DNA from: Gammaproteobacteria bacterium
GTDB taxonomy: Bacteria > Pseudomonadota > Gammaproteobacteria > SZUA-229
Length of the DNA: 34,425 nt
Direction of reading: 5' to 3'
Assembly: GCA_026196035.1 (NCBI GenBank)
Contig: JAPHQX010000016.1
Location: 1-34,425 of the forward strand
The notes beneath the pieces were generated by a model. It did not search any database. It was not told where the DNA came from and was given only the letters and a program-made list of their open reading frames with translations. Made by a program: the position numbers and the translations under genes. Shown here piece after piece: positions 1 through 7,865 of this stretch; the first letter of the stretch is position 1; each line of letters opens with the position of its first letter.

Positions 1-324
1 ACGGGTTACACAAACCCCAACTGGATCGAGCTGGCTTTTGATCAGGCCAGAATCTCTGCGCCGGATATTTTCGCTGCGGCCAACAGCGTTGAAGTGAATA
101 CCGGTGTCTGGCGCAGCCAACGCCCGGTGATTGATTATGAGCGATGCGGCAAATGCTGGTGGGTGTGCAGCACCTTCTGCCCTGACGGAGCCATACGGGT
201 CGAAGACAATACGCCGGTCATTGATTATGACCACTGCAAGGGCTGCCTGGTGTGCGTGGCCCAGTGCCCGCCCCATGCCATTGAAGCCATTGATGAAGAA
301 AGCTTTACGGAGGTGGCATCATGA
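1..324 (+). CDS. 2-oxoacid:ferredoxin oxidoreductase, (gamma/)delta subunit, 5' partial
   Basis: This is the C-terminal part of the ferredoxin-like electron-transfer subunit of a pyruvate or related 2-oxoacid:ferredoxin oxidoreductase. The frame is open from base 1, so the gene starts outside the window. A GTG at 94 could be read as a start, but about 31 in-frame codons upstream (ending ANSVE) read as protein, which suggests a fused gamma-delta subunit; that is inference. Two [4Fe-4S] motifs are visible: CGKCWWVCSTFCP and CKGCLVCVAQCP. The first has three residues between its second and third Cys where two is usual. The stop overlaps the start of the alpha subunit gene as ATGA, so the subunits are translationally coupled. 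The enzyme class is well supported; the exact 2-oxoacid is not. Confidence 0.85.
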   Translation, partial: TGYTNPNWIELAFDQARISAPDIFAAANSVEVNTGVWRSQRPVIDYERCGKCWWVCSTFCPDGAIRVEDNTPVIDYDHCKGCLVCVAQCPPHAIEAIDEESFTEVAS

Positions 325-1568
325 CTCGCCTGCTACTCACCGGCAATGCTGCAGCCGCCTGGGGGGCTCGACTGGCGGCCACCGATTACATTCCGGCATT
401 TCCGATTACGCCGCAAACCGAGATTATCGAAGCCCTGGCCAACTGGATTGATCACAATGAAATGGATGCCCGCATGGTCACCCTGGAGTCAGAGCATTCG
501 ATGATCACCGCCGCGGGCACCGCTGCGGCCACCGGGGTCAGGGTGTTTAGCGCCACTTCCAGCCAGGGGCTGCTGTACGGCATGGAAATGCTGTACACCG
601 TGGCGGGCTGGCGTGCACCCTTCGTGCTGGCCAATGTCTCCCGCGGGCTGGCGGCACCGATCACCCTGGAGCCGGATCACAATGATATCGTCGCGGCCCG
701 TGACTGTGGTTTTTTACAGATCCATTGCGCCACCTGTCAGGAGGTGCTGGATAACACCCTCATTGCCTTTCGCCTGGCGGAAGATGAACGCATTCGCCTG
801 CCGGTGATTGTTAATCTGGATGGTTTTTATCTGTCGTTTACCCGCGAACCGGTGGAGCTGCCGGATGCTGCGCAGGCAAAGACATTCGTCGCTGATTTCG
901 ATGCAGAGAATATCCGCTTTCGGGCCAGCAGTCCGGTGAGCCAGGCAGTGGCGGTGCTGGGGGGCACGCCCTATTCCTACTTCCGTTACCAGACCCATCT
1001 GGCAGCACAGAACGGACTGACGGTGTATGCCGAACTCTGTGACGAATTCAACCAGCAGTTTGGTCGCCAGTACGCCGCCATTGAAAACTACCGGGCCGAT
1101 GATGCGGAACTGGTGTTTGTCATGATGGGCTGTTTTGCCACCAAGGCAAAAGAAGCGGTGGACCAGTTGCGGGAAGCCGGCTGGGCCATTGGCCTGCTCC
1201 GACCCCGGCTGTTACGGCCATTGCCAAAGGAGGATTTTGCGCGCTTGCTGGCGGGCAAACAGGCAGTCGCCGTGGTGGATCAGAACCTGTCCATGGGCAT
1301 GGGCGGCGTGCTGCATTCGGAACTGGCCACCTCACTCTATGGCCAGAGTGACGCCCCTCAACACCTGCTCAGTTTTGTCGGCGGACTGGGGGGTCGGGAC
1401 ATCTCCACAGAGGAATTTTTTGCCATGGCAGACGCCATGAAACAGGCGGTCAGCAGCGGCCAGACCCCACCCACTCGCCTGCTTTATAGCGATAACGAAT
1501 TTAAGGAAATCAGGAAGTTACAGGCTATTGCTAAAGTACAAAATGAGACTAATGGAGAGCCCAGATGA
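321..1568 (+). CDS. porA: 2-oxoacid:ferredoxin oxidoreductase, alpha subunit (PorA-like)
   Basis: The 415-residue protein has the length and layout of the alpha subunit of four-subunit 2-oxoacid:ferredoxin oxidoreductases. The N-terminal part holds the pyrimidine-binding domain of the thiamine pyrophosphate fold (FPITPQTEIIEAL near residues 27-39, and the ESEHSMITAAGTAAATG stretch near 56-72). The C-terminal part is the transketolase-like domain II (VVDQNLSMGMGGVLH near 318-332). The complex oxidatively decarboxylates a 2-oxoacid, most likely pyruvate, to acyl-CoA and reduces ferredoxin in the cytoplasm, and can run in reverse for carbon fixation. It overlaps both neighbours by ATGA and sits in the same GC-rich block. 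Pyruvate specificity is inferred; 2-oxoglutarate or an unassigned 2-oxoacid is possible. Confidence 0.9.
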   Translation: MTRLLLTGNAAAAWGARLAATDYIPAFPITPQTEIIEALANWIDHNEMDARMVTLESEHSMITAAGTAAATGVRVFSATSSQGLLYGMEMLYTVAGWRAPFVLANVSRGLAAPITLEPDHNDIVAARDCGFLQIHCATCQEVLDNTLIAFRLAEDERIRLPVIVNLDGFYLSFTREPVELPDAAQAKTFVADFDAENIRFRASSPVSQAVAVLGGTPYSYFRYQTHLAAQNGLTVYAELCDEFNQQFGRQYAAIENYRADDAELVFVMMGCFATKAKEAVDQLREAGWAIGLLRPRLLRPLPKEDFARLLAGKQAVAVVDQNLSMGMGGVLHSELATSLYGQSDAPQHLLSFVGGLGGRDISTEEFFAMADAMKQAVSSGQTPPTRLLYSDNEFKEIRKLQAIAKVQNETNGEPR

Positions 1569-2488
1569 TTGACATCCCCGTCACCTTATACCGCAATATG
1601 AAGAACCTGCCCTCGGAACATCTGCTCGGTGGCGGCACCCCCATGTGTGCCGGTTGCGGCGGACTGGAAGCACTCAATCAGGTCTATGATATCGTCGGTG
1701 ACAAGTCGGTGTTTGTGAATGCCGCCGGCTGTATGACCCTGCTCTCGGTCTACCCCTATACCCCGTTTCGCGGCTCCTGGATTTACACCGCCATGGGTTC
1801 GGCCCCCGCCGGTGCCCAGGGTGTCAGAGATGCTCTGGATATCCTGCTGGATAAAAATCGCATCGGCAATGAAGACGATATGGAAGTGGTGGTACTCACC
1901 GGTGATGGCTCGGCCTATGGCATGGGCATGTCGGCTACCTCCGGTACCCTGGATCGGGATCTTGATTACCTGTATCTGTGTTATGACAATGAAGGCTACG
2001 GCAACACCGGCCAGCAGTTCTCGGCGGCCACCCCCCATGGGGCAAAGACCGCCACCAGCAAAGGCCCCCATGGTTATCCCGGCTTCAAGAAAGACCTGTT
2101 TGAGATCTGGGCCGCCCATAAACCCGCCTATGTGGCCACCATCATCGGTGCCGAACCGGTGGATCTGGCGCGCAAGATTGAAAAAGCGATGAGCATGAAA
2201 GGCCCGCGCATGCTGATCGCTTTATCCCCCTGCCCAACCGGCTGGGATTTTGATCCTAAAGAGACGGTGAATATCGGCAAGCTGGCGGTGAAAACCGGCA
2301 TCTGGCCGTTGAAAGAATATGTGGATGGCAAAATCATCCACACAAAAATACCCCGGGAACGAAAACCGGTGGAAGATTATCTGAAATTACAGGGGCGCTT
2401 TAAGCATCTGTTTGAGCCACAGCGGGATGATGAGCTGATTAATGAAATACAGCAGCGGGTCGATAGATACTGGGAAGATGTGAGTTAA
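1565..2488 (+). CDS. porB: 2-oxoacid:ferredoxin oxidoreductase, beta subunit (PorB-like)
   Basis: The 307-residue protein is the thiamine-pyrophosphate and iron-sulfur subunit of the oxidoreductase encoded just upstream. The cofactor motif starts at GDG (residues 113-115) and continues to YDNEGYGNTG (140-149), which binds Mg-TPP. Cys28, Cys31, Cys56 and Cys223 (in SPCPTGW) match the four ligands of the proximal [4Fe-4S] cluster in PorB proteins. The SPCPTGW segment and full length argue that the subunit is active. Its ATG overlaps the porA stop as ATGA. It is the last gene of the block; a composite repeat region follows at once, and composition then becomes more AT-rich. Confidence 0.92.
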   Translation: MIDIPVTLYRNMKNLPSEHLLGGGTPMCAGCGGLEALNQVYDIVGDKSVFVNAAGCMTLLSVYPYTPFRGSWIYTAMGSAPAGAQGVRDALDILLDKNRIGNEDDMEVVVLTGDGSAYGMGMSATSGTLDRDLDYLYLCYDNEGYGNTGQQFSAATPHGAKTATSKGPHGYPGFKKDLFEIWAAHKPAYVATIIGAEPVDLARKIEKAMSMKGPRMLIALSPCPTGWDFDPKETVNIGKLAVKTGIWPLKEYVDGKIIHTKIPRERKPVEDYLKLQGRFKHLFEPQRDDELINEIQQRVDRYWEDVS

Positions 2489-2497
2489 GGGCACCCA

Positions 2498-2677
2498 GTC
2501 ATTACGAGCACATTGTCATTATGTGTACTGTCATTGAGTGTGCTGTCATTGCGAGGATGCCTACATGGATGTAGGTAGTAGAGCAATGCAGGAGCAATTG
2601 CCGAGCATCTTTTGTGACGCGGCAATCTCTTAAAATCTGGATTGCCGCGTCGGCAGAAAGCGCCTCCTCGCAATGAC
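2498..2677. repeat. Composite non-coding repeat: GTCATT tandem units plus long dyad
   Basis: Four GTCATT units start at 2498, 2515, 2530 and 2545; the last three are exactly 15 bases apart and head degenerate 15-base units. The final unit opens a large dyad: GTCATTGCGAGGA at 2545-2557 matches the reverse complement TCCTCGCAATGAC at 2665-2677. Inside it is a 12-bp perfect stem, GACGCGGCAATC (2616-2627) against GATTGCCGCGTC (2640-2651), with a 12-base loop. This GTCATTGCGAG...GCGGCAATC type of dyad is a dispersed intergenic repeat in many bacterial genomes, from general knowledge. The copy seems decayed in the middle. It may also fold at the end of the por transcript, though no T-run follows. 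Confidence 0.75.
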
Positions 2678-2730
2678 AGAAAGATACAGATGAAATGAAA
2701 GATTCACTGGAACATCAGACAAGGAAACAA

Positions 2731-4449
2731 ATGACCACAACATCAGCAAAAAGTTATTTCCATCGCGGCGGCGACGAACCCCTGCTGGGTGAAACTATCC
2801 CTGAACATTTTGCCCGTATTGTTGAACAGTTCCCTGACCATGAAGCGGTGGTCTCCCTGCCGCAATTAAAACGTTTAAGTTATAAACAACTTTATAAATC
2901 GGTAGACCAGCTGGCCATGGGTTTACTTGGCCTGGGTTTTAACAAAGGCGACCGCATCGGTATCTGGTCGACGGATAATCTGGAATGGCTATTAGTACAG
3001 ATGGCAACCGCGCGAATCGGTGTGGTGCTGGTGAATATTAATCCGGCTTATCGTTTAACAGAACTGGAATATGCACTACAACTGTCGGAACTCCACGGCA
3101 TTATCACTATCCCGGCCTTTCGCAGCAGTAATTATGTCGCCATGCTGATAGAACTGTTACCGGAATTAAAACGCGCCGGTGACATCAGCAGTAAAGCCTT
3201 TCCCTTTTTACGCAAAGTGATTGTTTATGATCCCGCAAGCCCGGTTGACACTGAACGACCCGAACCGGGTTTTGTCACCTGGCGTGAACTACTGGATGCC
3301 GGTAAACACATTACAATGTCACAGCTGGATGAAATAACCGCATCGCTGGACAGGGATGATGAAATTAATATTCAGTTTACCTCTGGCACTACCGGGTTTC
3401 CAAAGGCGGTGGTGTTAACTCATCACAATATTTTAAATAATGCCTATTTTTCAGCGCGGGCCATGCACTTTAATGAAAACGATCGGCTGTGTATTCCGGT
3501 GCCGTTTTATCATTGCTTTGGCATGGTGCTGGCCAATCTATTATGCATCTCTGTAGGCGCCTGTATGGTGATTGCTGCGGAGCATTTTGATGCACCTGCG
3601 GTGTTACATGCCATAGAAACCGAACGTTGCACAGCGGTTCACGGTGTGCCCACCATGTTCATTGCCGAACTGGAACATAAAGATTTTAACAATTATGACC
3701 TGAGCAGTTTACGCACCGGCATTATGGCTGGCGCACCCTGCTTGCCGCCGTTAATGAAACGGGTGATGGAAGACATGCACTGCAGAGAAATTTTAATTGG
3801 TTACGGTGAAACCGAAGCATCACCTTTAACTCATCTGACCACTCGTGATGACAGTATGCAACGCCGCACTGAAACCGTGGGTAGAAACCTGCCGCATCAG
3901 GAAGTCAAAATTATTAATACTGAAACCGGTCAGACAGTGCCCCTGGGAGAAACCGGTGAAATATGTTTTCGCGGTTATCACATCATGCGCGGTTATTATG
4001 CTCAGCCGGATAAAACCGCAGAAACCATTAATGAAAATGGCTGGCTGTTGTCCGGTGATCTGGGCACTATGGATGCCGAGGGTTATCTGCGCATTACCGG
4101 TCGGCGTAAGGAAATGATTATTCGCGGCGGTGAAAATATTTACCCGAAAGAAATCGAAGCCTTTTTATTTACTCATCCCAAAATTGCGCAAGTTGCGGTG
4201 TTTGGCATTCCTGATGAATTTTATGGCGAAGAAATTATGGCCTGGATTCAGTTACACGAAGCTCAGACAGCCAGTGAGAATGAAATACAAAATTTCTGCA
4301 AAGACCAGATTGCACATTTTAAAATTCCGAAATACATCTGGTTTGTCGATGAGTTTCCCATGACAGTCACCGGCAAGTTACAAAAATTTCGTATGCGGGA
4401 GATCGCCATTGAAAAGCTGAAGCCTGATGATATTGCACAACATTCATAA
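2731..4449 (+). CDS. AMP-dependent acyl-CoA synthetase (medium/long-chain type)
   Basis: This adenylate-forming enzyme activates a carboxylic acid with ATP to acyl-AMP and transfers it to CoA. From the ATG at 2731 it has 572 residues. Visible core motifs are TSGTTGFPK at 217-225 (phosphate loop), GYGETEASP at 357-365 (adenine pocket), SGDLGTMDAEGYLRITGR at 441-458 (ribose-binding Asp) and TGKLQK with Lys549 (adenylation lysine). An upstream in-frame ATG at 2695 would add 12 residues, but AAGGA lies about six bases before 2731 and 2695 lacks such a site, so 2731 is preferred. The sequence resembles the FadD3/acsf2-like fatty acyl-CoA ligase group; chain length cannot be read. Its end overlaps the next gene by 23 bases. 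Confidence 0.88.
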   Translation: MTTTSAKSYFHRGGDEPLLGETIPEHFARIVEQFPDHEAVVSLPQLKRLSYKQLYKSVDQLAMGLLGLGFNKGDRIGIWSTDNLEWLLVQMATARIGVVLVNINPAYRLTELEYALQLSELHGIITIPAFRSSNYVAMLIELLPELKRAGDISSKAFPFLRKVIVYDPASPVDTERPEPGFVTWRELLDAGKHITMSQLDEITASLDRDDEINIQFTSGTTGFPKAVVLTHHNILNNAYFSARAMHFNENDRLCIPVPFYHCFGMVLANLLCISVGACMVIAAEHFDAPAVLHAIETERCTAVHGVPTMFIAELEHKDFNNYDLSSLRTGIMAGAPCLPPLMKRVMEDMHCREILIGYGETEASPLTHLTTRDDSMQRRTETVGRNLPHQEVKIINTETGQTVPLGETGEICFRGYHIMRGYYAQPDKTAETINENGWLLSGDLGTMDAEGYLRITGRRKEMIIRGGENIYPKEIEAFLFTHPKIAQVAVFGIPDEFYGEEIMAWIQLHEAQTASENEIQNFCKDQIAHFKIPKYIWFVDEFPMTVTGKLQKFRMREIAIEKLKPDDIAQHS

Positions 4450-4807
4450 ACACTCATGGCATTATTTTACTAACGCACTCCTGCTTGGCACAGGATTTAT
4501 ACTCTCACCTCTGTCCTGGTGGAATGATGCGGTTATTAATTTACCGCTGGCTTATTTATTTTCATTACCCTTTAGCATGATTAATGAACAATGGTTTTTA
4601 ATCAGTTTTGTTTTAGGCTACTGGCTAACCAACCTGCTGGGATTCCTGATGCTGCACTGGGGTGGCACGGGCATTATTAATAAACAGCATATGACTTTTA
4701 GCATCAGACAGAGCTTTCTAATTTCAGCCCTGTATTCGGTAATAGTTATTATCATGGTATTAGTTGACTGGATACCACCACCCACTGAACTATTAAATCG
4801 TTTTTAA
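4427..4807 (+). CDS. Small four-helix membrane protein, unknown function
   Basis: I do not recognise a family. The 126-residue protein is hydrophobic, with about four predicted membrane helices, near residues 14-33, 36-53, 57-77 and 93-113. Helix 3 contains GYWLTNLLGFLMLHWGG. The reading frame is plausible because it fills the space between the acyl-CoA ligase and the methionine adenosyltransferase gene. It starts 23 bases inside the ligase gene, which suggests translational coupling, and ends 13 bases before the next start. A later start is possible but the first helix would then be cut. It may be a membrane partner of the ligase; this rests only on position. Confidence 0.65.
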   Translation: MILHNIHKHSWHYFTNALLLGTGFILSPLSWWNDAVINLPLAYLFSLPFSMINEQWFLISFVLGYWLTNLLGFLMLHWGGTGIINKQHMTFSIRQSFLISALYSVIVIIMVLVDWIPPPTELLNRF

Positions 4808-4820
4808 TGAGATCTGAGCC

Positions 4821-6023
4821 ATGCAAGCTGTCACCATCACAACACTTAATTCTGCTTACAATGATCAGTTAGTTGAGATTGTCGAACGCAAAGGCATCGG
4901 GCATCCGGATACCATGTGTGATGCAATGGCCGAAGAACTGAGTCGCACACTGTGTGAATATTATCTCGAACACTTTGGTCTGGTGCTGCATCACAATGTC
5001 GACAAGGCATTATTATGGGGTGGCCATTCAGCACCCGAGTTTGGTGGCGGCCAGATAATTGAACCCATGGAAATTTTTCTGGCCGGTCGCGCCACATGTG
5101 AGTACCGTGGCATTAAAGTGCCATTAGAAGAACTGGTAATGGAAAGCTGCAACAACTGGCTGAACTCCAGTTTCCATATCCTTGATGCTGAGCGGGATGT
5201 AAAACTGCACAGTCTGATTCGACCGGGCTCTATTGATCTGGTTGAACTTTATCTGCGCCAGGAAAAAACCGGCATTGCTCTGGCCAATGACACTTCCTGT
5301 GGAGTTGGTTATGCACCCCTGAGCGAACTCGAACGCGTGGTGCTGCATGTTGAAAAAACCCTGAACTCACCCAGAACAAAATCAGACCATCCGGAAATCG
5401 GTGAGGATATAAAAGTCATGGCGGTGCGCAGGCAGGACACCATTGACCTGACCATTGCCTGCGCCTTTATAGATCAGTTTATTTCAGACAAACAGGATTA
5501 CAGCCATAAAAAATCCCAGCTCATTAAACTGGTAGAACAGGCCGCCCAGAAAGAATCTGACAAAACACTAACTATCACTGCCAACACCGCTGATGATATC
5601 GATAAGGACAGTTATTATTTAACCGTGACCGGCACCTCGGCTGAATCCGGCGATGATGGTGAAGTCGGCCGTGGTAATCGAGTGAACGGATTAATCACTC
5701 CCTACCGACCAATGAACATGGAAGCTGCCGCAGGTAAAAACCCGGTCACCCATGTTGGCAAACTTTATAACCTGGTCGCGCAACGCATTGCAGAAACGAT
5801 TGTGACTGAACTCGATGAAGTGCGTGAGGCCTGTTGTTATCTGGTGAGTCGCATTGGCAGCCCGATTACTGAACCGCAGGTGGTCGATATTAAACTCTAT
5901 ATGCAGGAAAGTATTTCGACTGACGAAGTCAGATCGCAGGTACAGGCGATAACCGATGCCGAGTTATCGAATGTTTATAAAATTCGTCAACAGTTAATTG
6001 CCGGGGAAATTCGGGTTTATTAA
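4821..6023 (+). CDS. mat: Methionine adenosyltransferase, archaeal type
   Basis: The enzyme makes S-adenosylmethionine from methionine and ATP. The 400-residue protein belongs to the archaeal MAT family (AdoMet_Synthase), not to the usual bacterial MetK. Evidence is the N-terminal ERKGIGHPD motif at residues 22-30 and the central GDDGEVGRGNRVNG and ITPYRPMNMEAAAGKNPVTH stretches, both hallmarks of that family. Length matches archaeal proteins of about 400 residues. The gene follows the small membrane protein by 13 bases and probably shares its transcript. Its stop is five bases from the stop of the convergent cyclase gene, leaving no room for an intergenic terminator. Archaeal-type MATs occur in scattered bacteria, so transfer is likely somewhere in its history. 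Confidence 0.93.
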   Translation: MQAVTITTLNSAYNDQLVEIVERKGIGHPDTMCDAMAEELSRTLCEYYLEHFGLVLHHNVDKALLWGGHSAPEFGGGQIIEPMEIFLAGRATCEYRGIKVPLEELVMESCNNWLNSSFHILDAERDVKLHSLIRPGSIDLVELYLRQEKTGIALANDTSCGVGYAPLSELERVVLHVEKTLNSPRTKSDHPEIGEDIKVMAVRRQDTIDLTIACAFIDQFISDKQDYSHKKSQLIKLVEQAAQKESDKTLTITANTADDIDKDSYYLTVTGTSAESGDDGEVGRGNRVNGLITPYRPMNMEAAAGKNPVTHVGKLYNLVAQRIAETIVTELDEVREACCYLVSRIGSPITEPQVVDIKLYMQESISTDEVRSQVQAITDAELSNVYKIRQQLIAGEIRVY

Positions 6024-6028
6024 CAACT

Positions 6029-7123
6029 TCAGTGCAATCTTTCGATTAACAGATCGACATAGTCTTTTAGTTCTGATTTTAATTCCCTGTCGATGGCGGT
6101 GAATTCAAGATGACAACCAAACTCATGATTCTTTTTTTCAACGTGAGTGACTTTAGCAAATACGTCACTGGCACAACAACGCATTAATGATTCTGAAAAG
6201 GTGGTTTGTACTTCATCATGTTTTCTCAGACCAATGGGTACCACGGCGAACAGACCACCATAACTGATATCCATAATTCTGCCCGTATATTCGTCCGGCT
6301 GAACTTCCTTGTCTGTTACACAATGAAATGCCAGTGGCATATTAACTTTAACCCGGGGGCTTTTTCGTATTTCACGACACGGCACCTGAAGATATCGCGG
6401 CCGGTCTGTAGCTAACAGCTCATACATTCTGACGGCATCTTTTCTGCCCTTCACATGGACTTCATTGATATCACCAATTTGAATATAATCTTTTGCTTTC
6501 AGATAAGTATTTTCACTTAACAGAATCTGGCCGCGTAAACTATGCGCTTCAACTCGCGCCACAAGATTAACTTCATTTCCAATGACCGTATATTCATTAT
6601 GTAATTCTGACCCGAGAGTACCGGCAACAACTTCACCCGTATTAATGCCTATACCCATGTAAAGTGAGGGCATGCCGAGACTTTCATTAAGTTGATTAAT
6701 TTCACTCATCACCACCTGCATTTCAGTGGCGCAGGCCAGGGTACGCTCAAGATCATCAGGCCGACTTTGAGGAATACCAAACAGGACCATGATGGAATCG
6801 CCCATAAACTTGTCGATGACACCATTATATTTCAGGATCACTTCACTCATTTTTAAGAAATAGCGATTAAGCAACTCCAGCAGTTCTACTGGTGAGTAAG
6901 CTTCTGCCATGGTTGAAAAACCACGCAGGTCAGACAGCAGAATATTAACCATTTTTTTCTCTGTCTGTAGATGACCATCGAGGGAAAGATCAATTGAACG
7001 ATATAATTTTCTGACTAACTGATGTTCATTAACACCTGGCATCATATGTGGAAAACTATCATTTATAACATCCATGATATTGCCAACCAGATTGCGTTTA
7101 ACTATGTTGTTTAATTTTTTCAT
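6029..7123 (-). CDS. Class III adenylate cyclase with C-terminal PilZ domain
   Basis: The 364-residue protein is predicted to make cAMP under control of cyclic-di-GMP. The cyclase domain spans about residues 55-235. Metal-binding Asp65 (LLSDLRGFS) and Asp109 (KFMGDS) are present, as are Lys105 and Thr179 (YTVIG), the pair that selects adenine, and the transition-state residues Asn186 and Arg190. A PilZ domain follows from about 250, with RKSPR (Arg253 and Arg257) and DISYGG (Asp285, Ser287, Gly290), which is the complete c-di-GMP-binding signature. No membrane segment is visible, so it should be cytoplasmic. A short N-terminal region (1-50) may be a dimerisation helix. Coupling of the two nucleotides is inference; all key residues are seen. 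The SD-like AGG lies eight bases before the start. Confidence 0.9.
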   Translation of the reverse strand: MKKLNNIVKRNLVGNIMDVINDSFPHMMPGVNEHQLVRKLYRSIDLSLDGHLQTEKKMVNILLSDLRGFSTMAEAYSPVELLELLNRYFLKMSEVILKYNGVIDKFMGDSIMVLFGIPQSRPDDLERTLACATEMQVVMSEINQLNESLGMPSLYMGIGINTGEVVAGTLGSELHNEYTVIGNEVNLVARVEAHSLRGQILLSENTYLKAKDYIQIGDINEVHVKGRKDAVRMYELLATDRPRYLQVPCREIRKSPRVKVNMPLAFHCVTDKEVQPDEYTGRIMDISYGGLFAVVPIGLRKHDEVQTTFSESLMRCCASDVFAKVTHVEKKNHEFGCHLEFTAIDRELKSELKDYVDLLIERLH

Positions 7124-7211
7124 GTTCTAACCTGATAATTATTCAAATCATGAGGTTATTATCCTGTTATAGCTCCGGAACAAACTCAATAACCACTCCA
7201 TTAGCCTTGCC

Positions 7212-7236
7212 ACGAAAAATCAGCTGGATTTTTCGT
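7212..7236 (-). terminator. AT-rich hairpin over the stop codon of the PEBP gene
   Basis: ACGAAAAATC (7212-7221) pairs perfectly with GATTTTTCGT (7227-7236) around a five-base loop. On the minus strand this hairpin forms exactly at the stop codon of the PEBP gene (7220-7222). The 3' arm holds TTTTT but no separate T-run follows, so it is a weak terminator or an mRNA 3'-end stabiliser. Confidence 0.45.
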
Positions 7237-7693
7237 AGGTTCCAACCAGTTCTGCCACTGCAACAACATGCCCCTGCATGGCCATTTCTATTTGTGCTTT
7301 AGTCGGTTTATACATGCTTTTTAAAACAGTATCTAACGCATATAATTTGTGGAAATAACGATGACGTCCGATGGGTGGGCATGGTCCGCCATAGCCACAT
7401 TTTTTCCAGTCATTCTGTCCCTGCTCTGTTCCCGGTGGAAGCGCCAGGGACGATACATCCTCGGGTAATCCATTTGCATCTAATGGAATGTTATATAAAA
7501 CCCAATGCACCCAGGTCATCCTGGGAGCTGCTGGATCAGGCGCATCTGGATCATCAACAATCAGAACTAAACTTCGGGCTAATTCAGGTACGTCATCCCA
7601 TATCAGTGGTGGTGAAATATCAACACCATCACAGGTGTATTTCGCCGGTATATTTCCACCATTGGTAAAAGCACTGGATTTAAGTGTAAGCAC
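7220..7693 (-). CDS. YbhB/YbcL family Raf-kinase-inhibitor-like protein (PEBP fold)
   Basis: The 157-residue protein is a bacterial phosphatidylethanolamine-binding-protein homologue. Typical features are YTCDG (residues 19-23), the ligand-pocket motif DDPDAPDPAAPRMTWVHWVLYNIP (split here: DDPDAP near 47-52, WVHWVLYNIP after it) and GPCPP with the following HRY. No signal peptide is visible, unlike YbcL, so it is probably cytoplasmic like YbhB. The start is GTG at 7693: an in-frame TAA lies immediately upstream, and AGG sits about nine bases before it. Bacterial members have no settled function. It is 96 bases upstream of the cyclase-PilZ gene on the same strand; cotranscription is possible but uncertain given the hairpin at its end. 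Confidence 0.9.
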   Translation of the reverse strand: MLTLKSSAFTNGGNIPAKYTCDGVDISPPLIWDDVPELARSLVLIVDDPDAPDPAAPRMTWVHWVLYNIPLDANGLPEDVSSLALPPGTEQGQNDWKKCGYGGPCPPIGRHRYFHKLYALDTVLKSMYKPTKAQIEMAMQGHVVAVAELVGTYEKSS

Positions 7694-7865
7694 TTATTTA
7701 ACCTCGCATATATGAAAACACATAAACAGGTATTGACTTACATAACAGATATCTTTTCTATCATTATTAATTTAGCTCAACTTAGCCGTGATTATCTTGA
7801 CGTTAAACAAAATAATTTTATTATTAAATGCCTATTATTAATTTAACTGATAATTGCCCGGGCAA

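Noticed and set aside
94-324. Complete 76-residue PorD starting at GTG 94
   Set aside because: The frame is open to base 1 with protein-like upstream codons, so it is treated as the end of a longer gene.
1586-2119. 177-codon minus-strand open frame
   Set aside because: It lies antisense inside porB, which has complete motifs; the frame is a shadow of GC-rich coding sequence.
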